Part shown: one piece after another, positions 1 to 6,248 of the stretch
Numbering within the stretch: position 1 is the stretch's first letter
How the letters are laid out: every line of letters starts with the position of its first letter
Made by a program: the position numbers and the translations under genes
From: Bacteroidota bacterium
Lineage (GTDB): Bacteria > Bacteroidota > Bacteroidia > Flavobacteriales > Flavobacteriaceae
Direction: 5' to 3'
DNA length: 17,435 bases
NCBI GenBank assembly: GCA_023437485.1
Contig: JAEZGB010000090.1
Coordinates: forward strand, 1 to 17,435
The notes under the pieces: generated by a model
The model's database searches: none
Told to the model about the DNA's origin: nothing
The model's input: only the letters and a program-made list of their open reading frames with translations

Positions 1-689
1 TCCCTACCCCATGGCTGGACGGAAAACACACCGTTTTTGGTTATGTGACCCAAGGACTGGATGTGGTTAACGCCATTGAACAAGGTGACAGGATTACCAA
101 AGTTGAAATCGTGATCAAGGGCGAGGCTGCTAAAAAGTTTGACGCGGTTAGGACTTTTTCCGACTACGTATCAAAAGACCGCGCAGGCAGGGAAAAACAG
201 GCGGCAGAAGACGCGCGGCAGCGGGAAATCTATAACCAGAAATACAGCGAGGTCAAGACAGCCAAAGCCGATCAATTGGCCGCGCTCAAAAAAGAATCCA
301 AAGGCACTTCCACCGGTTTGCGGTACGTGATCACCCATAAGGGCGGCGGGGCCAAACCGTCAGCCGGAGACATCGTTTATGTTAATTACGCAGGTTTTCT
401 GGAAGATGGCGAGATGTTTGACACCAGCATGCCTGAGGTGGCGCGGCAATTCGGGAAATTTGACCAACGGCGCGCCGATGCGATGCGGTACTCGCCGATT
501 CCCTTTGAGGCAGGTCGCCGTGAAGGCATGATCCCCGGTTTTCTTGAAGGAATTTCATTGCTGGCCCCCGGTGACAAAGCGGTGATCTTTATCCCTGCAC
601 ACTTGGGCTACGGGCCACAAGGCGCGGGTAACGTGATCCCGCCTGACGCAAATATTATATTTGAAGTAGAAATATCAACTGAACAATAA
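1..689 (+). CDS. Cyclophilin-FKBP dual-family peptidyl-prolyl isomerase (5'-truncated by window edge)
   Basis: The frame is open from base 3 to the stop at 687-689, giving about 228 visible residues, so the start lies outside the window. The first visible residues are the end of a cyclophilin domain (PTPWLDGKHTVFG, holding the Trp that lines the proline pocket). A charged helical linker follows, then a complete C-terminal FKBP domain with VNYAGFLEDGEMFDTS, IPGFLEGI and LGYGPQGAGNVIPP. The FKBP pocket Trp (Trp59 of human FKBP12) is Phe here, while the pocket Tyr and Asp are kept. The GTG at 45 is internal to the cyclophilin domain and is not a real start. The product should catalyse cis-trans isomerisation of prolyl bonds, probably in the periplasm like its neighbour; its own signal peptide is not visible. 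It closely resembles the next gene, which starts 2 bp after its stop, so the two look like an operon born by tandem duplication. Confidence 0.9.
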   Translation, partial: PTPWLDGKHTVFGYVTQGLDVVNAIEQGDRITKVEIVIKGEAAKKFDAVRTFSDYVSKDRAGREKQAAEDARQREIYNQKYSEVKTAKADQLAALKKESKGTSTGLRYVITHKGGGAKPSAGDIVYVNYAGFLEDGEMFDTSMPEVARQFGKFDQRRADAMRYSPIPFEAGRREGMIPGFLEGISLLAPGDKAVIFIPAHLGYGPQGAGNVIPPDANIIFEVEISTEQ

Positions 690-691
690 TT

Positions 692-1861
692 ATGAAAGTA
701 AAGATGATCGCGCTTTTCCTTGCAGCCTTTACAGCAGGGATGGCACAAAATGCCAAGAAGGCCAAAACAGGCGCCCAGGACGGCCTTTTTGCCGAAATTG
801 AAACATCGAAGGGAAAAATTGTATTGGACCTCGAATATAAAAAGACTCCGGTGACGGTAGCAAATTTTGTTTCGCTTGCCGAAGGCACAAACACGGCCGT
901 CAAGGAAGATTTACGCGGCAAACCCTTTTACAACGGGCTCAAGTTCCATCGCGTGATCAAGGATTTCATGATCCAGGGCGGCGACCCGCTGGGCAACGGA
1001 TCAGGAGATCCCGGATATAAGTTCAAGGATGAGATTACTGATTTGAAGCATACCGGCCCCGGAATCCTTTCAATGGCCAACGCCGGCCCCGGCACCAATG
1101 GCAGCCAATTCTTTATCACGCACAAGGAAACACCGTGGCTTGACGGCAAGCACACTGTTTTTGGCCATGTGGTAACGGGAATGGATGTGGTAAACGCAAT
1201 TGCGCAGGACGATGTGATCAATAAAGTGACCATAGTTAGAAAAGGAAACGACGCCCGAAACTTTGACGCTGCAAAAGTATTTTCGGCCTACTTTGCCGGT
1301 AAAGCCGAAGAAGACCGCAAAATTGCCGAGGCCGAAGCCGAAAAGCGCCGTAAACTGGCCGAGGAAGCCGCCGCCCAACAACGCGAGTACGACCTGAAAT
1401 ATGCTCCGGTAAAAAAATCAAAGGCCGATGAACTTAACAAAATCAAGGCTACGGCGGTAAAATCAGACAGCGGGCTCGCCTATAAAATTGTCAAATCATC
1501 GGGAGGCAAAAAACCCGCCGACGGAACCAAAGTATATGTACACTATGCCGGCTACCTGGAAGACGGGACTTTGTTTGACAGCAGTTTTGCCAATGTGAAC
1601 GAACAGTTTGGGAAATTTGATGCCAATCGTGCGGCCCAAAACGGTTACCAGCCCTTTGAGTTTGCCGCAGGACGGAAAGACGGCCTGATTCCGGGATTTA
1701 TTGAAGCTCTTGAAAAGATGGCGATAGGTGACCGCCTTGTGGCCTTTATCCCCGCCAATTTGGGGTACGGCGCCCGGGGAGCCGGGAATGTGATCCCGCC
1801 AAACTCAAATATCATTTTTGAGATCGAACTTTTGGACAAGATGCCGGAAGCAAAAAGATAA
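692..1861 (+). CDS. Secreted cyclophilin-FKBP dual-family peptidyl-prolyl isomerase
   Basis: The 389-residue protein starts with a Sec signal peptide (MKVKMIALFLAAFTAGMAQ). The cyclophilin domain spans about residues 32-185 and keeps the CypA active-site set: FHR with Arg87, FMIQGGD (Phe92, Met93, Gln95), NGSQFF (Phe141), Trp149 and His154. A charged, Ala/Glu/Lys-rich, probably helical linker runs about 190-255. The FKBP domain spans about 258-384, with Tyr285, Asp296 and Tyr359 in the pocket, Phe336 in place of the usual Trp, and an insertion of roughly 20 residues after FDSS. Two isomerase families fused in this order are known as dual-family immunophilins in Flavobacteria (family knowledge). 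The likely role is folding of periplasmic or outer-membrane proteins. The ATG is supported by the signal peptide and lies 2 bp after the upstream paralogue's stop. A strong terminator follows at once. Confidence 0.92.
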   Translation: MKVKMIALFLAAFTAGMAQNAKKAKTGAQDGLFAEIETSKGKIVLDLEYKKTPVTVANFVSLAEGTNTAVKEDLRGKPFYNGLKFHRVIKDFMIQGGDPLGNGSGDPGYKFKDEITDLKHTGPGILSMANAGPGTNGSQFFITHKETPWLDGKHTVFGHVVTGMDVVNAIAQDDVINKVTIVRKGNDARNFDAAKVFSAYFAGKAEEDRKIAEAEAEKRRKLAEEAAAQQREYDLKYAPVKKSKADELNKIKATAVKSDSGLAYKIVKSSGGKKPADGTKVYVHYAGYLEDGTLFDSSFANVNEQFGKFDANRAAQNGYQPFEFAAGRKDGLIPGFIEALEKMAIGDRLVAFIPANLGYGARGAGNVIPPNSNIIFEIELLDKMPEAKR

Positions 1862-1888
1862 AAAAGGGGCTTTGGCCCCTTTTTTTTA
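1861..1888. terminator. Bidirectional rho-independent terminator
   Basis: The stem AAAAAGGGGC pairs with GCCCCTTTTT around a TTTG loop. A T-run follows on the plus strand and the A-run gives a U-run on the minus strand. It sits between the converging isomerase gene and the 142-residue gene, and overlaps the last base of the isomerase stop codon. Confidence 0.85.
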
Positions 1889-1896
1889 TTCCAAAG

Positions 1897-2325
1897 TTAA
1901 TTTGCCCAAACAAACAGATCATTCACCAGCGCGGCGCCCAGTTCAAATTTTGTGACAACGCCGAATTCGCTTTGCAATACCACCCAATGGTCTTCATTGA
2001 AATGTGCCGTGGTAATGTCAATGGCTTCTTCTTCCCATTTGTCAAAACCTTTGGGTTTTAGCAACGCCTTGACCTCATTGATATCCCTGCCGATGATTTT
2101 GGTACCGTAAAGATCCAGATTTTCGCTGGCTGTGATCAGGTAGCCCAGCCTGTCCTGTTCATCTTCATAAAACGTAAGCCGCATTTTCTGGATGTTGTAC
2201 ACCCAGGTGATGTTTTGTTCCTCGTCGCGGAACTCGCGGTCGGGCTTGCCGTAAATTTCGGCAACATCCTCGCGCTTCATCCCGAACCTCAACTTGTCAA
2301 TGCCTTTTTTAAGAAATGCTTCCAT
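1897..2325 (-). CDS. Small cytosolic protein of unknown function with two BamE/SmpA-like motifs
   Basis: I do not recognise this 142-residue protein. It has no signal peptide or membrane segment and is acidic. Residues 11-30 (LRFGMKREDVAEIYGKPD) fit the short helix motif 'I.xGMTxxEVxxxLGxP' seen in SmpA/BamE-like folds and many small hypothetical proteins. A weaker second copy lies at about 77-93 (IIGRDINEVKALL). Between and after them are beta-strand-like stretches (WVYNIQKMRLTFYED; HWVVLQSEFGVV). This suggests a duplicated alpha-beta unit, but gives no function. The ATG lies inside the 3' end of the acetyltransferase gene, a 17-bp overlap that implies co-transcription and coupled translation. 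An immunity-type protein is possible, but no toxin gene is nearby. Confidence 0.75.
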   Translation of the reverse strand: MEAFLKKGIDKLRFGMKREDVAEIYGKPDREFRDEEQNITWVYNIQKMRLTFYEDEQDRLGYLITASENLDLYGTKIIGRDINEVKALLKPKGFDKWEEEAIDITTAHFNEDHWVVLQSEFGVVTKFELGAALVNDLFVWAN

Positions 2326-2923
2326 GGTCGATTTTTTTTGTCAGGTTTGATTTTATGCTTTTCCACTCCGGCCGGATAATGCTCAGTACGATGGTGTCCC
2401 TGCGTTTTGCGCCCCGATGCGGCATATGCGAACGCAAAATGCCTTCGACGGTGCATCCGATGGACTTCATTGCCGCGATGCTTCGCGCGTTTTCACTGTG
2501 CGCCCTGAATTCTACCCGTTCCAGCTTGAGCGATTCAAAGGCATGGGAAAGCAATAGTAATTTACAATTTTTATTTAGGCCTGTGCCACAAAATTCACTT
2601 CCGTACCAGGTGTAACCCAGCAAGGCTGTACGGTGTTCCGGGTTGATGTCATAAAACCGGGTACATCCCGCATAGCGACCCGAGGCCTTGTCAAAGACGA
2701 TAAATGGGTAGCCCGTGTGGTTCTCCCTTTCGGCGATGGCGGCTTCAATATAGGTTGAAAGCGCCTTCTCGCTTCCGGCGGGGCTATCGGGTGAATATTG
2801 CCAGATCTCAGGCTCCGAAAGCGCGAAGGGCAGCAGGTGCACAAGGTCTTCATGGACAAGCGGGCGCAATAGCACGGCGCCGTTTTCCAATATGATGTTT
2901 TGGTCAAAGTTGAATGTTTCCAT
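2309..2923 (-). CDS. GNAT family N-acetyltransferase (RimJ/RimL-like)
   Basis: About 204 residues starting METFNFDQ. The sequence follows the RimJ/RimL branch of GNAT enzymes: an N-terminal strand with LRPLVHEDLVHLLPFA, then PFIVFDKASGRYAGCTRFYDI (strands 2-4), LGYTWYGSEFCGTGLNKNCKLLLLSHAFE (the acetyl-CoA loop and helix, with GTGLNK in place of the classic G-x-G-x-N), LERVEFRAHSENARSIAAMKSIGC, and EGILRSHM. Such enzymes move acetyl from acetyl-CoA to an amine, often a protein N-terminus; the substrate here cannot be told. The frame stays open upstream to an ATG at 2980, but that codon lies inside a 13-bp inverted repeat and the extra 19 residues do not look like the family, so I prefer the ATG at 2923. 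The 3' end overlaps the next gene by 17 bp. Confidence 0.85.
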   Translation of the reverse strand: METFNFDQNIILENGAVLLRPLVHEDLVHLLPFALSEPEIWQYSPDSPAGSEKALSTYIEAAIAERENHTGYPFIVFDKASGRYAGCTRFYDINPEHRTALLGYTWYGSEFCGTGLNKNCKLLLLSHAFESLKLERVEFRAHSENARSIAAMKSIGCTVEGILRSHMPHRGAKRRDTIVLSIIRPEWKSIKSNLTKKIDHGSIS

Positions 2924-2973
2924 AATCCTAGCCCGGATGGCAGCGGCATCCTTTTTTTGTGCCCCTTTCTGGT

Positions 2974-3002
2974 ACCTCAAAGGTTTTTTAAACCTTTGAG
3001 GT
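2974..3002. repeat. Perfect 13-bp inverted repeat (intergenic hairpin)
   Basis: ACCTCAAAGGTTT and AAACCTTTGAGGT are separated by TTT, giving a 29-bp near-palindrome between the acetyltransferase gene and purM. Neither side carries a proper T-run, so it is not a textbook terminator, though it may end or protect purM transcripts. Confidence 0.75.
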
Positions 3003-3072
3003 GCGTTTTACGGGAAAACCGCATACTTTGTTAAGCACAAAAAAAGATAGAGCGAACAGCCGGAAAAAGCTC

Positions 3073-4251
3073 CTAATAATTAAACGTCCCGAACTCGCTC
3101 TCGATGGTGAGTTTTTTTCCTTCAAAAGCCTCAACACGCCCCACGATGCGCGACTCAATATTGAACCGTGCCGCAATTTGCATGATTCCGGCTGCGACAT
3201 CTTCAGGAACGTAAAATTCCATGCGGTGGCCGCAATTGAAAACCTTGTACATTTCGGCCCAATCAGTGCCCGACTGCTGATGGATCAGTTTAAATAGCGG
3301 TGGTACCGGGAACATATTGTCCTTAATCACATGGACCTGGTTTACAAAATGCAGTACTTTGGTCTGGGCACCGCCACTGCAATGCACCATCCCGTGGATT
3401 TCGGCCGACGAATATTTCTGCAGGATCCTGGCAACCACCGGCGCATAGGTCCGGGTTGGCGAAAGCACCAGTTTGCCCGCGTCAAGGGGTGAACCCTGCA
3501 CGGCGTCAGTAAGGTTCATGGCACCCGAATAAATAAGTTGTTGTGGTACCATGGGATCAAAACTCTCGGGGTATTTTTTGGCCAGGTAATTGGCAAAGAC
3601 ATCGTGGCGGGCCGAGGTAAGCCCGTTGCTGCCCATCCCGCCATTGTATTGCTCTTCATAGGTGGCTTGCCCAAACGATGCCAGCCCGACAATGACATCA
3701 CCCGGGCGGATGTTGGCGTTGTCAATGACCTCGCTGCGTTTTATTCGAGCCGTTACCGTCGAATCCACAATGATGGTGCGCACGAGATCGCCCACATCGG
3801 CGGTTTCGCCTCCAGTGGAATGGATTGTAACTCCGTGGTTATTGAGCTCCGATATCAACTCCTCGGTGCCATTGATGATTGCCGCGATCACCTCGCCGGG
3901 AATCAGGTTTTTGTTGCGCCCGATGGTGGACGAAAGCAAAATGTTGTTGGTGACCCCAACACACAAAAGATCATCGATGTTCATGATCAGCGCGTCCTGC
4001 GCAATCCCTTTCCAGACCGAGAGGTCGCCGGTCTCTTTCCAATACAAATAGGCCAGCGCTGATTTGGTCCCGGCGCCGTCAGCGTGCATGACAATGCAAT
4101 AGTCATCATCGCCTGTGAGATAATCGGGAATTATTTTGCAAAATGCCTGTGGAAAAAGGCCTTTGTCGATTTTTTCGATGGCCCGGTGCACATCTTCCTT
4201 GGATGCCGAAACACCCCGCTGCGCGTACCGTTGCCCGGATTGGTTGTTCAT
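3073..4251 (-). CDS. purM: Phosphoribosylformylglycinamidine cyclo-ligase (AIR synthase), Bacteroidota long form
   Basis: The 392-residue protein starts MNNQSGQRYAQRGVSASKED. AIR synthase closes FGAM to aminoimidazole ribotide with ATP, step five of purine synthesis, in the cytosol. Visible family features are MHADGAGTKS (residues about 55-65, nucleotide/phosphate-binding segment), WKGIAQDALIMNIDDLLCVG, HSTGGETADVGDLVRTIIVD, GDVIVGLASFG and GMGSNGLTSARHDVF. The C-terminal part has GMVHCSGGAQTK and FNCGHRMEFYVPED. At about 390 residues it is longer than the usual 340-350; this matches the form found in Bacteroidota, sometimes annotated only as AIR synthase-related protein. The frame is open for 41 more codons upstream, but those run through low-complexity repeat DNA, so the ATG at 4251 is chosen. 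A TATCTTTG box lies 16 bp upstream. Confidence 0.9.
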   Translation of the reverse strand: MNNQSGQRYAQRGVSASKEDVHRAIEKIDKGLFPQAFCKIIPDYLTGDDDYCIVMHADGAGTKSALAYLYWKETGDLSVWKGIAQDALIMNIDDLLCVGVTNNILLSSTIGRNKNLIPGEVIAAIINGTEELISELNNHGVTIHSTGGETADVGDLVRTIIVDSTVTARIKRSEVIDNANIRPGDVIVGLASFGQATYEEQYNGGMGSNGLTSARHDVFANYLAKKYPESFDPMVPQQLIYSGAMNLTDAVQGSPLDAGKLVLSPTRTYAPVVARILQKYSSAEIHGMVHCSGGAQTKVLHFVNQVHVIKDNMFPVPPLFKLIHQQSGTDWAEMYKVFNCGHRMEFYVPEDVAAGIMQIAARFNIESRIVGRVEAFEGKKLTIESEFGTFNY

Positions 4252-4266
4252 GTAGTTGTGTTTGGG

Positions 4267-4274
4267 CAAAGATA
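4267..4274 (-). promoter_or_regulatory. Likely -7 box of the purM promoter
   Basis: Read on the minus strand this is TATCTTTG, a full match to the Bacteroidota TAnnTTTG box, 16 bp before the purM ATG. No clear TTG -33 element is visible at the right spacing; only TTTC-like bases occur there, inside repeat DNA. Confidence 0.55.
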
Positions 4275-4283
4275 GTTCAATTA

Positions 4284-4520
4284 GGAAATTTGGAAATTGG
4301 GAAATCTGATAATTATGCTCGGGACTTCTGTATTTTCTTATTTCGGCGACCGCTTCCAGCTCTTTTCTCCTCACCGACTCTCATCCTCAGTCCCTCATTT
4401 CCTAATTTCCTCATTTCCTCATTTCCTCATTTCCTCATTTAACATCCCTTCGTTCACCTCCGTTCGCCCTTTGGGCTTGGATCCACATTTTCAAATTTCC
4501 AAATTTTCAAATTTTCAAAT
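4284..4520. repeat. Composite intergenic element of 8-bp repeat arrays around a GC-richer core
   Basis: This fills most of the 268-bp gap between purM and the OmpA-like gene. It holds GGAAATTT-type units (4284-4305, just under three copies), a pyrimidine-rich stretch (4321-4392), six copies of CCTCATTT (4393-4440, one variant CCTAATTT), a core of about 46 bp (4441-4486) with the small inverted repeat GCCC-TTT-GGGC, and four copies of TTTTCAAA (4488-4519, one variant). The last array runs into the stop codon of the downstream gene. I see no gene in it; short open frames here are repeat translations. Confidence 0.85.
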
Positions 4521-5284
4521 CACCTTTCCACAATCATAATCTCCACCCTTCGGTTCTCATCAGCCTCGGCTTCAGATTTTTCAGGGATGGGATGGATGGG
4601 GCGCGTAATGCCGAAACCTTTGTAGGAAAGCCGTTTGCGGCTGATTTTGTTTCGGATCAGGAAATTGTAAATGGCACGGGCACGGGCAGTGGAAACATCA
4701 TTGATATCTTCACGTGGCTGGCAACAAATGTGCCCCTGGATCTCGATCTTTAGTGTCGGGTTTTCCTCCATGATGCAAAGCAGCTCATATAGAACCGGTT
4801 GCGATTTTGGTACGATCGTCGCCGAGTTATTGAGAAAGTTGATGTTCCGCAGCCGGACCTTATCGCCAGGTTTAAGTCCGCTGACTTCTTCAGTGAGCGA
4901 GGTACCCCCCACCGGGAGGGGAACGATGAACTCAATGATAACCTTGCGGTTTTCTGATTGTATGGGCGATTGCTCGAAGTTTTCGCCAAAACCGATTTTC
5001 TCATAATCATCCAGGATCTCCAGCCCCTTTTGAACCAGAAACCGGTGGACCGAGTTGACACGGCGCATTGAAAGGGAGTCGTTGTACGAATTGGAACCTT
5101 TCCAGTCGCAGTAGCCGTAGATTTTTGAAACGACAGGTTTTTTGCCAGATATATAATTGTTGATGCGGGTAGCGGCTTCTTCGGTCAGTTTATCACTGTC
5201 AAAGTCAAAAAATACCTCTATCCTTTCCTGCGCGGTGGCAGGGCTTAACAATAACATTAATATGGCCAGAAAGGCGATTCGCAT
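4520..5284 (-). CDS. Secreted protein with two OmpA-like domains
   Basis: A 254-residue protein with a Sec signal peptide (MRIAFLAILMLLLSPATAQ). The first OmpA-like domain covers about residues 22-120: FFDFDSDKLTEEA, GYCDWKG (Asp60), SMRRVNSV (Arg75), ENRKVIIEF. The second covers about 145-252: INFLNNSATIVPKSQP, GHICCQP (184-190), STARARAIYNFL (Arg201), GFGITRPI, ENRRVEIMI. OmpA-like domains bind the diaminopimelate of peptidoglycan through an Asp and an Arg. The first domain keeps both; the second has Cys-Cys where the Asp usually lies, so its binding may differ. There is no beta-barrel, so it is probably periplasmic. Its ATG shares one base (TGATG) with the stop of the upstream paralogue, so translation is likely coupled. 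Confidence 0.88.
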   Translation of the reverse strand: MRIAFLAILMLLLSPATAQERIEVFFDFDSDKLTEEAATRINNYISGKKPVVSKIYGYCDWKGSNSYNDSLSMRRVNSVHRFLVQKGLEILDDYEKIGFGENFEQSPIQSENRKVIIEFIVPLPVGGTSLTEEVSGLKPGDKVRLRNINFLNNSATIVPKSQPVLYELLCIMEENPTLKIEIQGHICCQPREDINDVSTARARAIYNFLIRNKISRKRLSYKGFGITRPIHPIPEKSEAEADENRRVEIMIVER

Positions 5285-6165
5285 CAGTTATCAATTATAT
5301 AAACCTCGACACGGCGGTTGGCAGCGCGTTCGGCTTCTGATTTCTCGGGGATGGGGAATAGTGGTTTGGTGCTGCCAAAGCCCTGGAAGGATAGCCGGCT
5401 TTTGGAAATTTCGTTGCCGACCAGAAAATTGTAAACCGCTTTTGCGCGTTGAGTGGACAGGTTCAGCCGGTCGGTGGGCATGCAGCACAGATGGCCCTGG
5501 ATATCGATTTTGAGCTTTGGGTTTTGCTGCATTACAATCAGCAGTTCATAAAGTCGGGCACGCGATTCGGGAACCACCGCAAAGGTATTGACCCTGAAAT
5601 TCAGATCCTTAATAGCCAGTTTGTCACCAATCCGGGCCTGGTCCAGCTCTTTCATGAATTGAGTGTCCAACTTCATCTCGGTCTTGCTTCCGTCAGGATT
5701 TGGCACGCGGATGACCGATGGGAAAGTGCGCACCACCTTTACCCTTGTCACCGTGTCGCGAATCCCCAAAATTTCATTCTCGCGCGGAAGCTCCCCTTGG
5801 GTAAGGAAATGTATGGTGACCTTTCGGTTTAGGGCTTTGTTGGCCGATTGCTGGTGCTGTTCGCCAAAACTCCGGGACTTGAAGTCATCGCGAATGGCCA
5901 CTTTGTCCTTTAATTTATCAAAAATATGTTGGACGCGTTTGCTGGCCAGTGTATCATTGTACCCGGTAGATCCGTCCTCGTCAGTGTATCCGCCAATGGA
6001 CACGACCTTTGCCGCAGATCCCTGTTTGACGAATTCCTGCAGCCGTGCTTCTTCGGCCGGGGCGAGGGTGAATTTGTCCGATTCAAAATACACTGAAAAC
6101 TGCTGTTTCGCGCAAAGGGGCAAAAAATTCAGTGAAAGCAACGCTAAAAGCCAAAATCGGAACAT
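5284..6165 (-). CDS. Secreted protein with two OmpA-like domains (paralogue)
   Basis: A 293-residue protein with an N-terminal signal sequence (MFRFWLLALLSLNFLPLCA). The first OmpA-like domain covers about residues 23-121: VYFESDKFTL, GGYTDEDGS (Asp62), LASKRVQHIF (Arg77), LNRKVTIHF. A middle segment (about 122-185) includes RVPNPDGSKTEMKLD and is longer than in the downstream paralogue. The second domain covers about 188-291: LNFRVNTFAVVPESRARLYELL, GHLCCMP (224-230), STQRAKAVYNFL (Arg240), GFGSTKPLF, ANRRVEVYI. The second domains of the pair are clearly related. A role in linking the envelope to peptidoglycan is inferred from the family. PLC near residue 18 is not a convincing lipobox. It is first in a two-gene operon with a promoter just upstream. 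Confidence 0.88.
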   Translation of the reverse strand: MFRFWLLALLSLNFLPLCAKQQFSVYFESDKFTLAPAEEARLQEFVKQGSAAKVVSIGGYTDEDGSTGYNDTLASKRVQHIFDKLKDKVAIRDDFKSRSFGEQHQQSANKALNRKVTIHFLTQGELPRENEILGIRDTVTRVKVVRTFPSVIRVPNPDGSKTEMKLDTQFMKELDQARIGDKLAIKDLNFRVNTFAVVPESRARLYELLIVMQQNPKLKIDIQGHLCCMPTDRLNLSTQRAKAVYNFLVGNEISKSRLSFQGFGSTKPLFPIPEKSEAERAANRRVEVYIIDN

Positions 6166-6186
6166 GGGAGGAAATTTGAACCAAAA

Positions 6187-6217
6187 CGAATTTACGGCTT
6201 TATTATTTCGTTCCCAA
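6187..6217 (-). promoter_or_regulatory. Promoter of the OmpA-like gene pair
   Basis: On the minus strand TTG (6217-6215) is followed after 20 bp by TAAATTCG (6194-6187), close to the Bacteroidota consensus TTTG-N19-TAnnTTTG with one mismatch in the -7 box. The ATG is 21 bp downstream. The -33 TTG nearly touches the U-run of the glnN terminator. Confidence 0.5.
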
Positions 6218-6218
6218 T

Positions 6219-6242
6219 AAAAAAGCCCCGCAATTGCAGGGC
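6219..6242 (-). terminator. Rho-independent terminator of glnN
   Basis: On the minus strand GCCCTGC, loop AATT, GCGGGGC (one T-G pair), then TTTTTT. It starts 6 bp beyond the glnN stop codon. Confidence 0.88.
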
Positions 6243-6248
6243 CTTCAA

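Noticed and set aside
45..689. A complete 214-residue FKBP protein starting at the GTG at 45
   Set aside because: The frame is open to the window edge and the upstream codons encode conserved cyclophilin sequence, so the gene is truncated, not short.
4393..4520. CRISPR-like array
   Set aside because: Units are 8 bp with no spacers and there are no cas genes. The same applies to the 7-bp units at 17105-17275.
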